A DNA stretch of 64,000 nucleotides, taken from contig JAUJYZ010001307.1 of NCBI GenBank assembly GCA_033675265.1, positions 124,001 through 188,000 of the forward strand, given 5' to 3'. The DNA comes from Actinostola sp. cb2023 (lineage: Eukaryota; Cnidaria; Anthozoa; Actiniaria; Actinostolidae). Below the pieces are notes generated by a model. That model ran no database searches, was not told where the DNA came from, and saw only the letters and a list, made by a program, of their open reading frames with translations. This document shows positions 21,990 to 34,472 of the stretch, piece by piece. The first letter of the stretch is position 1; each line of letters begins with the position of its first letter. A program made the position numbers and the translations under genes.

Positions 21990-24900
21990 ATGGAACAAAA
22001 TGGTAGTGAAACAAGACAACGCTGTGTTGCTTGTAACAGCGAGGTGAGTAGATATAAAAGTAGACTATTTTAGAAAGCAATGTAGATAGACACAGAGGTA
22101 GTTTAGTTTATATTTAGTGAGGAAAACAGAGTTAGTCGTTCGCCTACTGACCCGAAACTCGGTTGAAGAGGTTTCACTCTGACTTGTTGTCACACAATTC
22201 CTTCGATTTCTCTTGAAAGTATATTTTAAAATCACCGTGGTCTGTTGGTAGTATTTGTCTTTTCAGAAAACGAAGGGAAATGTATGAGTGTATCTAGTAG
22301 AACTCGGGAAATGAATGGTGGTAGAAATGTAGACCGGCAGTGTGTAGCCAAACACAGACGGCAGCGTTGAGAGGAACTTGAGTTTAGTAAACGATTCAGC
22401 GTAACCCACTCTCGATACAGCAGATTCATAGAAAGCGATCAAATTTGAATGTAACTCTTATTTATTATGTCAACTATGTTCTACAATGACGCATAGCCGG
22501 CACAGAAACTATACACCGAGAAGCAGAAGTCAGCGCTACGACTTTACAGTTATATAACGGCCCGTGCATAAAGACTGGTCAAAGTGTCTCACAAACGACC
22601 AAGATATTTTAGAACATCATTACCATCTTCCCTGGAATTACACTGGTTGTTTCAATCTCGCTACTATAAGAGAAAGAAAAACCACCCGGCAATAAACGTA
22701 ATTACACGACAGAACTAGACTATCGTTAGGCAATTCCGGCTTCAAGTTTTGAAATGAAACAGGAAAGAGACTGCAAATATGAGGCTGATAGAGAAAGGTG
22801 CTGAACATTACTGGTCATTACTGATAATATTGTATAACAAAATCGTATATTTTATCTGATTGGACCTGAATGGATAAGGTCAATTCTAAATAACGGTCTA
22901 TGATGCGTTGAAATAACACACATACTCAGTGCATTCCGCTTGACAAGTTACTTTACGATCTTTTATCGTTAAAGTAATTCACTCGCAAAAAGAGAGCTTG
23001 AAAACCGCTCATTTACTTCCGATCCTAACTACTAAAGCTATTGCCGTGTTTTCCCGTCTCTGAACCGGTTTTTCCTGTTTAGTTCAAGTTTATTGACACT
23101 TCTCAGTGCTTGGCCCTGCAGTGGTCCAGCTCCAAGGCACCAGAAAACTGACTATTAGATTTAGTTGAATTTTACGACATAAAACTCCTTTGGAAAGAAC
23201 AATTTTACGTCTTGTTTCTGTAACCTTAACAACGCTTTCCTCAAAATAACCCTTTTCTTTATATATATATATATATATATATTGTTTTTTATTACTCCAA
23301 TCGTCTACAAAGGCTTTTACTTAACGATCGTCATTGGTTGCTAGGCATCGAAACGGTTAATTATCGACATGTGAAGAAATATATCCGACAGTGACAGTTG
23401 ATAAAATAAAATAAAAACAACATTTTATGTGCAACATTTTTCTTTTCCATTTCTTTTCTTTTTGGTGTTCTTGCCTTGTTTTTTCGTTTTCTTTTCGTTT
23501 TCTTTCCCTTTTCTTTTCCTTTTCTTTTCCTTTTCTTTTCCTTTTCTTTTCCTTTCCTTTCCTTTTCTCTTCTTTCCCTTTTCTTTTCCTTTTCTTTTCC
23601 TTTCTATTTTATTCTGCTCTTCTCTTTTCCTCTCTCAGTTTTCTTTTTTCTCTTCAAATTTCGATTCCTGCAATTTATTTCAGTTCCAACTCGATATACG
23701 CTTATTCAAGATAGTTACATTTTTATAGATATGTATTGCTCATGCATTCCCAAGGCGAACAAGGAAGCCGCAAACCTTGAATAAATCGAAATTATAAGCG
23801 ACAACGAAGTAGACCCTAATTAGGAACCCATGACCAGTTCGCTCCGTGCATCTTAAGTCTGATTTACATGATTAACGTCGTATTGTTCTATTGTCTGTGA
23901 CAAGCCCTTTAGATTACAACGAAACCTCTAAGCTTATCATAATTAGACCTACAGATCTACTGCACACGTTTCACTCCCTTTATCAGTTTTAGACCCGTCC
24001 ACACTAAAACGCTAACCTGCGTTTTCCTATTGTTTCTGGTAATGAACTGATTGTTTTCGATTCCCTTGAGGATAGAGAACAATATAAAAACGATGCGTTT
24101 TCAAACGAAAACGGAGTAGTGTCGACGGGGCCTATTATTATTATAAACTTATTATTATAAACTGAGAATATCGAACGAAAGACTTTCACTATACACTATT
24201 AGAAACCCCGACCCTTAACGTTCTATACTAAAGCCGTGGCAAATACTCAACTAGGCGAAGTGTATGGGAGACTACCTCGTTAGACAGTACCAGTAAAAGT
24301 CGAATCATATATGGTCAAAATGAACAAAAAATGTGTAACTTTTTGAGCGCGCGCCAAGTTGAAATGCACCCATGAAATGCCCAACATTGCATGTGGGCGC
24401 ATGTGGGCGCGTCTGGTACCTCATGGCAAGTCAGCCTTAAACAGAACAATAATATTAAATCTGATGCGGTTACCAGTGAATGAAGTCAAAGAGCCACAAG
24501 CTGGATTAAGAGATCAGGTATCAAGTCTGCGTCAAGTCGAGTAATCGGTCTGTAGTCTATGTAAAATACAAAGTCGGTTGACTCCAGATGGTTTGTACAA
24601 TAGAAACACGTAGTATTAAAACATCTATTGAATGTGATGCAATTATGAGACCTTCGATCAAACGAATATAGCCATTGGAACGTCTCAAGTACTTCGTGAA
24701 TTTATAATGCTTGAATCGGTAAATAAGTAATTGAGAAGTAAACGATCAGTAAGTATATGGCAGTGTTTGACCCGATTCACTGGGAAAAAACGCGCACTCT
24801 TCTAACCGCTTGGAAATTACTTGGAATTACTTGGACATTCCCATAGAATTCCAAGGTTTGAAGAGTGTGTGGTTTCCCCAACAGAATATATTACTGGTAG

Positions 24901-27225
24901 ACCTGTCAATGTAAATAAAATATACGATAATTAAGCTGTAGTTATATATGCTTGTTGTGGTGGGTTTGACGACACAAATTGGTATTTTACGAGGTCGTGT
25001 GTTAAGTACGTTATCGCTGTTTTCTTTCTTTTCCTGCCACCTGTCTTCCTTCTTTCCTTCCTTTCTTCCTTCTTTCCTTTCTTCCTTCTTTCCTTTCTTC
25101 CTTCTTTCCTTTCTTCCTTCTTTCCTTTCTTCCTTCTTTCCTTTCTTCTTCTTTCCTTCCTTTCTTCCTTCTTTCCTTTCTTCCTTCTTTCCTTTCTTCC
25201 TTCTTTCCTTTCTTCCTTCTTTCCTTTCTTCTTTCTTTTCTTCCTTCCATCCGTCCCTCCTTCTTTCTTTCCTTATTTCATTCCGTCCTTCCTTCTTTCT
25301 TTCCTTTCTTCCTTCCTTCCTTCCTTCTTACTTTCTTTCCTTCTTACTTTCTTTCCTTCTTTCTTTCCTTCCTTCCTTTCTTCCTTTTCTCGATTCACGG
25401 TCATTCTTTTTCATTCTTATTTTCTTGCTTACTCACTTACTTACTTCTTATGCTCTATTGTTTAAATTCAATGTATGGAGATACAACCATAGGCTCCATT
25501 TCTTTTAATTTTTCCTTCCTACTTTCCTCGATTCAATAATTAGTTTTCGTTCTTACTTACTTACTTACTTACTTACTTTCTTTCTTTCTTACTTACTTAC
25601 TTACGCTCTATTGTTTAAATTCAATGTATGGGGGGATACAACCATTGGCTCCACGGCTTCCTTCTTCACTGCCTGCCTACTTTCCTCGATTCATTAATTA
25701 TCTTTTGTTCTGATAACTTAAAGTTAATATATTCAGTTTCTCTCTAATATGGCATATTATCGAAGGCATTGCTCCAAAACCACTATGCGGCAACAACAAA
25801 CACTAATTTAATAGACAGTAATATTTATAAAACTGATCCAAATTTATTAAAAATTTAAAGTCTCGATGAAATAATGACATACGAATGTTCATCGAAAATA
25901 CCGAATTGCCACGATCGCAATGCATGACGGGTATTGATGACCATATATGGAGTCAATATTATGAAACTGGTATCTGCATGACGTAGGTTTAGTCAGGGTG
26001 GCTGACAGAATAGATACGTTCAGGTGAGTTGGGGTAATTTTGCGTGTTCGATACACAAACTCCATTGGCTGACTTGGACGTCATAAACCAGACCGTTTTC
26101 GACTCCCACTCGTCGTGTTGATCGTTCATCAAACTCCACAGTAGAAAACCTGTCCTCTGAATCCAACGAACAAAGCGATTTGAATGAAGACCATGGCAAG
26201 TCTTCAGTGTATTTCGTGTAACTCGCTGGTAAGATGATTGATTTGAGATTTCAGTCAAAAGAAATTGAATCGGAAATTATACAATCAGACGGTACATGGT
26301 ATAGCGATCAGCCCTTCGTGAAAGGTCATGATCAGTCATTTCGTGACTTCGTGTTTTCCTAGCTGTAGCTTTACTAAGTATTGATTATATTACCAGGCAT
26401 AAATATAGATTGATAAGCGAAGGCGGCCAAAGACAGAGAACATCAAACTCAACTCGTCGTTAAGGTATATCGCCCACGACTCCAAGCTCACTCTACAGCC
26501 GAGACAATAGATATCTATATACTTGGGTTTGGTTATTTACAATTTGAACCAGGATTTCTTTCAAAGGCGGAGATGATGAAAAAATTTGACCAAGAGCCCT
26601 ACGAAAAAAGACTAAACTACGATCTATTGTTTCTGAAAACTATATGTCTCAACAAGAGACCATTACGTAATGGTCTCTTGGTCTCAATTGGAGCGAGAGA
26701 GAGAGAGAGAGAGTGAGATAGATTTTAACTGTACCTCGGTGTTCAGGAAATTGGTTGGCTTGTGCTAACTTTATATGGAGGTATCGCCTGTGGGTCAAAA
26801 AGGTTTAATAAGCGCATAACGGGAGCCTGTCCAAGACTGGCAGTTGAACCTCTTAGACGGACAACGAAGAGAGGAAGAAAGGTCTGTGTTCAGCGTAGAA
26901 TTTAGAGAACTGTGCGTTATATAGAGGTGTTCGTATCATAGAGGTATTCGTATTATAGAGGTGTCCGTATTATAGAGGTGTCCCGCGTAACTTTACTGCT
27001 GGACTTCAATGTTTATCATAAGACACTGAACTAGCGTAGATGGGAAGTTTATTTTCACTATAAAACCTTTAATTTCCGGCTATGGTTAATTAGTGAGTCA
27101 CGCCTCTCCGTTCTCGAATTCCTGCCACACGGAATTTGTACAGGCACGAATAACAAGGTAATGCTCTCCGTCTTGTCATATTTGGTCATGGATCTCTTAG
27201 TACGGCCGCGGCGAACGAAGGCATT

Positions 27226-27257
<32 letters not shown>

Positions 27258-29282
27258 CGACCAACTGACTGACTGACTGACTGACCGACCAACTGACCGA
27301 CCGACCGACCGACCGACCGACCGACCGACCGACCGACCAACTGACTGACTGACTGACCGACCGACCAACTGACTGACCGACCGACCAACTGACTGACTGA
27401 ATGACCGACCGACCGACCAACTGACCGACCGACCGACCGACCGACTGACCTTCATCACTTGATATTCCATTGAGACGCCGCTGCTGCCGGGTCAGTTAAG
27501 ATCAAAGAAACGCACAAATTACGTACGGAAACGCTTGCGGGGATACAGACTTGAAAGGGAACAAATTAGTCAGGGAGGTTGGTCGTTCACCGGCAGAGGA
27601 AACGGCGAATGAATGAATGGTGATTCGAAAAATGGCCGACGGCACCTATACGCTGCAGAACTAATGATCACTCAGTCAGGCAGAGTCAGTCCACTCAATC
27701 AGTGGTGTGCATTTCTATTATTTCATCCCCCTTATATTTGACTAGAGACTCAATTGAATATACCACACATGATAATCTTACAATATCTAAATAGATAAAC
27801 CACTCTATAATTTGCTTGATGATAGTCGGTATTTGTCTGCATGTTTCAGATTTTGGACGCCGCAAAACTATGTAAATGCGGTCACGTAAATGAAGCCATG
27901 CGCACTATTGCTGGGAAAAGATTTTCTGGTAAGTTTTAGAGTTAAAACTAATCCCCTAAAACACTGAATTTCAGTAGGAACTATTCACCACCATTTTCGT
28001 ACTCCACCCCTCCCCTGGTGATCAGAGGTCTAAGGAGGGGCTGGGAGGCAGCGGGAAAGAGTAGCGAATTCCCAATTGATATTTCAATTAGATTTATTTA
28101 GCTGGTTTACAGAAGTTGAATTATTGTGCAAAATAATAAGGGGCTTTCACTTGATAGAACGGGGGGGAGGGAGGGGGGTAGGTTGGCAAGATTGAAAGGT
28201 ATAAGCTCAAAATATATTCCAGTCTCCCTCCCCTTCATGACACTACCATTCTAGTAGTTTTACCAACTTGACATAAATTGCAAAACACCCCACCCCCACC
28301 CCATACAACGCTTCCTAAAACGACGTACCTCCACCCCCCATACAAACCCCACCTCCCGGCTCCCCCACCCTTACAACGCTTCAGTCCTAAAACGACGTAC
28401 CCCCTCACCCAATACACCGATGAAGTGTATTTGTCTGTGTCCCTTAATATCAGGCCTATTATGAATATCACATGACTATTATGACATGTTTAATGTAAAT
28501 ACGGATAACAAGCTGACCGCATTGACCCGTTCAGAAAGTAATCCATTTCGATAATTGATCGCAATGAGGACCAGAGATCGATATCACTGAACAACGTCAC
28601 GCTATAAATCTCACTCAAACATTGACAGTTTGAATTGATTATTTCCTGCTTCTCCAGGTTATAGAGAAGAGCTTATTACTCGAAGGGTTATCAAGGAGAG
28701 TAGAGACGAGTACCGACGGATGAAGCGGGAATCCCGCGGGATCAAAACGAGGACACGGGTCAGTGTTGGAATGTGTTTTTTTTTTAAATAGCGAGATCAG
28801 TCTCTGTTACGTTCGAGAGATTTTTTCGAGGTTATCTTATGAGGGCGAACAATAGTCGTTTCCTGAATTCCCATCCTTTTAGCCACTCCACGTAGAATTG
28901 TTTTGTTCTATTACTGTTTTTAGTAGAATCGTATAAAATTCATTGTACAGAAAAAAATGGATGGCGACTGTAGATTTTACCATAATCCTTTGCGAACCTA
29001 AGTCAGTACCACTTAGATTTACAAACCGTTTCTCACCACAGGCAGCCCAACCATTCCTTTTGAGGCTACTAAATAATTCAATAAAATGATATTTGCGTCT
29101 TTTCATTTTATTGAATTATTTAGTAGTTAATATTATACTGATAATCTAGTTAAGGGGGGATAGTATTGCTAAGTTAGTAAGGCCTGAAGACCTTTTATCA
29201 TTTGTATATAATTATGTTTACTGTTGTGTAATGCGCATTTGATCATATTCAAATGTTAAAATGCGCAATATAATTATTATTA

Positions 29283-29360
<78 letters not shown>

Positions 29361-29566
29361 ACAATAATAACTTTATTTCTCAAAACAAATTACAAATAAG
29401 AGATAAAAAAATAGATAAAAATCCTTATTTACAAAATTTAAAATGACCGCTTGGATTGTTCAATAACAATTAACTAATGATATTAAAATACAAACAATAA
29501 ATATGAATAATATAATAGATTATAATAATAGATTATTATTATTATTATTATTATTATTGTTATAAA

Positions 29567-29597
<31 letters not shown>

Positions 29598-30535
29598 AAT
29601 ATTATTATTAGCCTCAAAAGGAATGGTTGGGCTGCCTGTGTTCTGACACGTTCACATAAACAAGCAGGTTAAAACGTCACATGCACTTGCAAATTTTGAC
29701 GTTTTCAAAGATTCTACGAGGTATAATAAAAATAAAAATAATATTTACTGATAATAATATTTTTTATTTATATGGCGCTTATAGTGGTTTATATATATAG
29801 ATAGATAGTTTATGAAGATAAAATCTTGCATCCATAAGGCTGAATTACAGTTATCTTTACAAAAATTTATAAAATCTAATAAAAACTATCACTGAATTGA
29901 AATTATCTAATTCCAAAATAATAACTAAATTAAGAAAGAAAACACTATGCACGCAAAGCATTGTGGTACAATGTACTGGTCCTCCATATTTTTCTGTTCA
30001 GTCGAATATATTTAATTTAATAGTTACATTGTGGTGTTTAATAAAACAGAAACCGTTAGAAAACCGACTTCAACTGAGAAGAAACAGAAGACAACTGGTC
30101 AGCGGTACACCACCAGATGGACATCAAACCGGTTTTGTGGATGCGACGTTAACTCCTGGATTACGTGGAAAGACATTACTGACGTCACCCAACCCATCCT
30201 CAGGTCACCATGGTAACGATAATGATATGAAGAACACAAAACCAGCTTATAACCCAACCACCGTCAACACCAATACAAACACTGAATGTACGACTGAATA
30301 TCACGTGACACGTGACGTCATGATGAACAAAAGACGAAAGAACCCCCATGTCAGCGGTCGACATACGGCAGAAGATTATCGCACATCAACGACCAAGCCA
30401 CTGGAAGAATTAGCTATGGCGGGTCCCTTGGCAGAGATTAATAAACGACTGGTGAATCAGAGTGTGTTCTGGATGTGTTTGGCTGATACGTTGTCTAGCT
30501 TTGGTAACGACGCAGAAATCACAAAACTAATCTAA
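21990..30535 (+). CDS. UPF0547/C16orf87-like zinc-ribbon protein, copy A
   Basis: Exons: type I 21990-22043 (MEQNGSETRQRCVACNSE) or type II 26184-26228 (MKTMASLQCISCNSL; the ACCATGG at 26193 is the better start), exon 2 27850-27928 (LCKCGHVNEAMRTIAGKRFS), exon 3 28658-28758 (YREELITRRVIKESRDEYRR) and exon 4 30050-30535. Both first exons end in phase 0 and fit exon 2, giving 239 or 233-236 residues. CxxC from exon 1 plus CxCGH from exon 2 form the UPF0547 zinc ribbon. A basic helix follows, then a Thr/Asn-rich linker, then PLAEINKRLVNQ near the end. That end matches the C-terminal motif of human C16orf87 (154 residues), reported with HDAC1/2-MIER complexes. The exon 4 acceptor aligned with B and C (ends 30049) lacks a pyrimidine tract; a better one, in frame, ends at 30001. 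Intron 3 carries the element at 29037-29640. Family call good; function by analogy only. Confidence 0.78.
22044..25880. other. intron 1 of copy A: low-complexity tracts
   Basis: Holds an AT dinucleotide run (23263-23282), a CTTTTC array (23480-23620), a CCTT/CTTT array (25030-25385), CTTA tandems (25555-25605) and a ~100-bp block at 24000-24120 that recurs inverted at 33385-33500. The ORFs inside are translations of these repeats. Confidence 0.7.
25925..26228 (+). promoter_or_regulatory. type II promoter and first exon of copy A
   Basis: About 300 bp nearly identical to 46231-46533 (copy B) and to the inverse of 57222-57520 (copy C). It contains a perfect CArG box CCATATATGG at 25941-25950, a TGACGTAGG and a GGACGTCAT. 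It ends in the exon MKTMASLQCISCNSL|GTAAGA. Conservation of upstream DNA across three paralogs is what marks it as a promoter; factor binding (SRF, CREB type) is inference. Confidence 0.6.
26230..27849. other. copy A intron between type II exon and exon 2
   Basis: Contains a short perfect palindrome (AAGAGACCATTACGTAATGG then TCTCTT, about 26655-26680), a GA run at 26694-26712 and a GACT/GACC tetranucleotide array at 27228-27447. No gene. Confidence 0.6.
27228..27447. repeat. GACT/GACC/AACT tetranucleotide array
   Basis: About 55 tetranucleotides, mostly CTGA and CCGA. All frames give Ser-Val-Gly-Arg repeats; not a protein-coding gene. Confidence 0.9.
29037..29640. mobile_element. CACAGGCAGCC inverted-repeat element, long copy
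   Basis: Ends CACAGGCAGCCCAACCATTC and its reverse complement. Flanks TTCTCAC (29030-29036) and TTCTGAC (29641-29647) are a 7-bp target duplication with one change. The inside is swollen by (ATT)n runs at 29272-29356 and 29530-29610. Same family as 41749-42049. Lies in intron 3 of zinc-ribbon copy A. Confidence 0.8.
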
Positions 30536-30555
30536 AGCTTTTGACTTTAAAGATA

Positions 30556-30916
30556 ATAATTTTTTGTTTCTTCCACGTTATTTTATTTTTGCCAAGCTTT
30601 CGCACTACTAGTGCATCTTCAGGGCTGAAGTATTGTGGCAATAAATTCAAATAATAACTAAAGACTATATGCGCGCGCGAAATGCGTTGCTAGGAAAGGA
30701 CCAATAAGAGAGTCCATAATCCTTCGTTATACTCTCTTATTGGTCCTTTTCTGTACTCTCTTATTGGTCCTTTTCTAGCAACGCATTTCGCGCGCGCATA
30801 TAGTCTTTAGTTATTATTTGAATTTATTGCCACAATACTTCAGCCCTGAAGATGCACTAGTAGTGCGAAAGCTTGGCAAAAATAAAATAACGTGGAAGAA
30901 ACAAAAATTTTTATTT
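30556..30916. mobile_element. long near-perfect hairpin element
   Basis: Arms of ~165 bp (TTTGTTTCTTCCACGTTATT …) that are almost exact reverse complements around a short spacer near 30725-30745. The spacer side carries a duplicated CTCTCTTATTGGTCCTTTTC. It starts 20 bp after the copy A stop codon, so copy A transcripts may run into it. Confidence 0.9.
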
Positions 30917-31574
30917 CTTCCACGTTATTTCTTATCATTATGGTTGTCCCCACGTACCAAGACATTCTAGACAAGCTTTTGACTAGCTGTTTCTTTGTAA
31001 CATATGGATTATATGATCATTTAATGATTGGATGTTTTATTAGATTAAAATGGGTCCTTTAGTACTGACGTGATGAGAATGATTGTATATGGCGTTATCA
31101 ATTAAACGACGGAGTCAGAATTAACGGTTTTAGCGGGTCTTCCCTTCGCTCCTCTTCCCCTCGACCCAATCCCCCTACTCAAGCACGCGTAAAATGCTGG
31201 CTTGACTATTCATGTTCAGCTGCCGGAAGGCGTGGATAAAGTTATCGAAATGACAAGGGATCTGTCACTATCTAGCGCGCAACATCAAGTTGTCTAATTG
31301 CCCTATGACGTCACATCAAAACAATCTATTATTTAAGCGCGCTAAGGATCATGGTCGTGGGAAGGGAACACAACAGCAACTAAACTAAGCAAAGATAACA
31401 GCCAGTAAAATACAGCCGGATAAACATCAATACATCTGATATTTGGAAACCAGACAATTATTGGACATTAAACTCTTCTCAGAAGAGCAGATTTTGTTCA
31501 AATTTCTATTGATTTTGACAATTCATCCTCATAAACAAACAGTGACGTCATAATGAAATAAGCAATTCAGACGA

Positions 31575-31679
31575 TAGGAAAGGTCACGTGAGTCAGATTG
31601 ATCACGTGAGTTATTCTAGTCGTTGATGACTGTCCGATCGGTATAAATTATGTAACGGTTTCATTGTGAATGCCACGAA
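31575..31679 (+). promoter_or_regulatory. type I promoter of zinc-ribbon copy B
   Basis: AAAGGTCACGTG at 31579-31590, followed by a second CACGTG at 31603-31608, lies ~90 bp before the type I ATG. It shares the 12-mer and spacing with copies A and C, while the rest of the upstream sequence has diverged. Confidence 0.5.
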
Positions 31680-31935
31680 ATGGAACAAAACACTAGCGAA
31701 ACTAGGCAACATTGTGTCGCTTGTAACAGCGAGGTGAGTAGCTAGAAATAAACTAATATAGTTAGAAAGCTACAAAATACAGGTCCATGTTTAGTACGAA
31801 AAACAGTCAATTGAATGATGTAGTGACTGACATTTTAGTCGAGTGGTGTTGATGGTCGAGACTGCTGCCATAATTAACGCGGAAAAAAAAGGCGAATAAT
31901 ACTGAATTAAGCAGAATTTATTAAATTGTGGATCT

Positions 31936-32080
31936 GGCCCCGCGGTTGCACGAAAGGCGAATAGCGCTATCCACCGGATAAGTCATATCCAACGGATAAC
32001 ATTTATTGGATAACTGCATCAGGTTTATCCGTTGGATAAGCCGGTGGACAGCTCTATTCACCTTTCGTACAATCTGGGCC
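31936..32080. mobile_element. MITE, CCCCGGTTGCACGAAAGG family, copy 2
   Basis: A diverged copy of 9806-9950: GGTTGCACGAAAGGCGAATA opens it and CTATTCACCTTTCGTACAAT closes it, with the same TTATCCGTTGGATAAG core. Confidence 0.8.
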
Positions 32081-32629
32081 TCAGTGGAAAACAAGCAACT
32101 GTAAGTTCGCTGTCATTCTAACCGCATTATCGTTTGGAGATGACTGAATGACGTTTTCTAGTCGTGAACTGCAGTTTGTCAGTTATTTGATTGGAAATGA
32201 TGGTTAGGAAGATAGAGATGCGCTGGAGATGGTTTCCAATACACATTTTAAGATAAATGTAAGATTATTATCTAGTGTCAGCGCTGTAGCGAAGGTTTCC
32301 TTTCTGTCCACTCACCCATGAGAGTGAAACAGCAAACACGCCAGACTTCGCGGCGGAATGATTCAGTAGGCCTGTTTTGATAGCTGCACATCATGCAGTT
32401 TCGGAAATCCACCGTAAGTGCACAGTGGTGTTCGCTAAGTAGGTCATCCTATGGTGACTATAAGCTGAATATATCAGTTTACACATTGTCCCACTGTCAA
32501 TCTGATTGACGGGGAAGAGTGAATTTACGGCTGAAAAATTTGTATTTTTTTATATATACAGTCGATATACATCCGAACGTGAACTACCCAAAATGTCAAG
32601 CTTTGTGGACGCCTACGAGAGGTCGTTAA

Positions 32630-32633
<4 letters not shown>

Positions 32634-32661
<28 letters not shown>

Positions 32662-32960
32662 GTGGACTCCCATGACTCCCATGAAAAGGACAGTTTAAAA
32701 AAAAAAACCTAAAGAATACCATCTGGTCGTGGCTTTTGCTTTCTTTGACCCCTAAAAGACCACCAATAGACCACAAACACAATATAGGTCGTTTTATATA
32801 TCTTCACGAGCAACCCTAAGTGATACCTTGATGGCCAAAAATATTGGCGTTCCGTCGTGCACCCTAAATGATACCAAAAACCGTAATTTCCACCCCTAAA
32901 AGAGACGACGATCATCCCGTCCTTTTCAGTATGGGCAGGGAGCCCGAGGGGGGAGGAAGG
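32634..32960. repeat. poly-G-headed CCCCTAAAAGA repeat
   Basis: A run of about 28 G, then GGACTCCCATGACTCCCATG and scattered CCCTAAAAGA/CCCTAAATGATACC phrases. A near copy is at 42380-42860 (both contain GATACCTTGATGGC and AATATTGGCGTTCCGTCGTG). A dispersed repeat of unknown class. Confidence 0.7.
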
Positions 32961-33003
32961 GGGTGGATATACATACTTCAGTCTTTTGTCAGTACTTCCC
33001 GCG

Positions 33004-33056
33004 TTCGCCTTTCAAGCGTTAGCTAGTACCCTTTGTCTTCATGGTGGCGATGAATG
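33004..33056 (+). pseudogene. GPCR gene relic with internal deletion
   Basis: CGCCTTTCAAGCGTTAGC matches the intact GPCR near 41168. After a deletion the match resumes at CCTTTTGTCTTCATGGTGG (intact copy 41241 onward). About 50 bp remain, immediately before the left end of the GPCR duplication unit. It looks like the stub of a third tandem copy. Confidence 0.65.
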
Positions 33057-34075
33057 TTCACAATTGTATTTATATATTAGTCAGTTTATTGAATATTATT
33101 GAATTAAGTCCTTCAGTGATAATGAATTGCTGGGGGATTCTATAGTTTAGCCGTTGTTAGACAAACTATCAAAGTTTATCGTTTTCATACAATTAATATT
33201 TATTGGAATCAATTGCTTGGTTTCAATCAGCTGTTGAAAGTCCTTGAATTCGATTATTTCCTTTCAAGTATATATAGTATAGTTTTTTAGTGTTTAGCAC
33301 GGCTCAATGGGAGAGCACTTCATCAGTTGTAGGTGATTTGATTCCGTGGTTAAATTGATTGATTGATCACAACCGTGCAAATCGTTCAGCACTACTCCGT
33401 TTTCGTTTGAAAACGCATCGTTTTTATATTGTTCTATTTCCTCAAGGGAATCGAAAGCAACCAGAAACAATAGGAAAACGCAGGTTAGCGTCTTAGAAGA
33501 TCTATGCCAATTGGGTCAATACTATTAGAGTAATACAATAGAAACAAAACAATAGAACGAGTAGACAATTATAGTAGAAAATGAATTCTATTGTTTGTAT
33601 TATGTTACCAAATTAAACGGTCTTCAGTAACAGCAAGTGAGCTATAAGTTTCAGAGAAATAACGACATTTTTGAGGTTATGTACATGTTTCGACAGTATC
33701 TACTGTCATCATCAGTAAGGATAATAGTTAACGAAATGGTATATAGAGAAAAATAAGACAAAAGAAATTACAATGAGATATCATAGAAGTATATGCCTAA
33801 TGCACCAGTCTAAGATTTACATGGTACAATTGTTGGTTTAGCACAGGCTTAAGCCAATGAATATGCAATGCCTCTTTGATCTTTAGGCTAAATATAGCGT
33901 TAGCTCGATCAATGATGCTAAAAGAATCTTCTGAGCATACATTACGGCATGTTAAAGAATTGTTAATATGTTTGTAAACGTGAGAACTCTTCAGTGTCCG
34001 TTAGCAAATGTTCACGAACGCGTATCGAAAAACTGAATGGCGTTGGGTCTCACCAACATAACAGGCATTACAGCC

Positions 34076-34472
34076 CGGGGGGCACTAAGGGTATTTTTGG
34101 GTAGGGGTGTGCCGCGGACACCTCAAAACCCCGGCTGACCCTATCCCAGACCTAAAATTTTGATTTTCCATACCCTATTCCAGACTAAAGCTTAAAAATG
34201 AACACCCTATCCCAGACTAAAGCTTAAAAATGTATACCCTATCCCAGATTGAAAGCGCGTGCTAAAGGAATATGTAAACTGATAGCGACTGATAGTGGCG
34301 TTATTGCGGAAACCATACCCTATACCAGACCAAAACGTACCCGATCCCAGCCTAAAAAGGCAAAACATGATACCCTACCCCAGACCTGGGAGCTCAAAAA
34401 CCATACCTTATCCCGCGGCACATACCCGTATAGCGTATATAGGGGAGTATCCCCCCCCCCCCCCCCCCCCCG
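34076..34472. mobile_element. insertion with 12-bp target duplication (CCCTATCCCAGACTAAAG repeats)
   Basis: GGCATTACAGCC flanks both ends (34064-34075 and 34473-34484). Inside are degenerate tandem copies of ACCCTATCCCAGACTAAAGC, ending in a run of about 21 C. No coding content. Class unknown. Confidence 0.75.

Noticed and set aside
24948..25508. 186-codon Phe/Leu/Ser-rich frame and its Lys/Arg/Glu antisense
   Set aside because: CCTT/CTTT microsatellite; frame stays open because the repeat lacks stops.
27186..27470. Ser-Val-Gly-Arg repeat proteins on the minus strand
   Set aside because: Tetranucleotide GACT/GACC array; open in all three minus frames.
28235..28475. Pro-rich / Gly-rich frames near 28300
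   Set aside because: C/A-rich low-complexity duplication (AAAACGACGTACC twice); no splice or start support.
33295..33365. tRNA-like GGCTCAATGGGAGAGCAC (also at about 40046)
   Set aside because: A-box resemblance only; B box poor, and both copies belong to the GPCR duplication, so not independent evidence.
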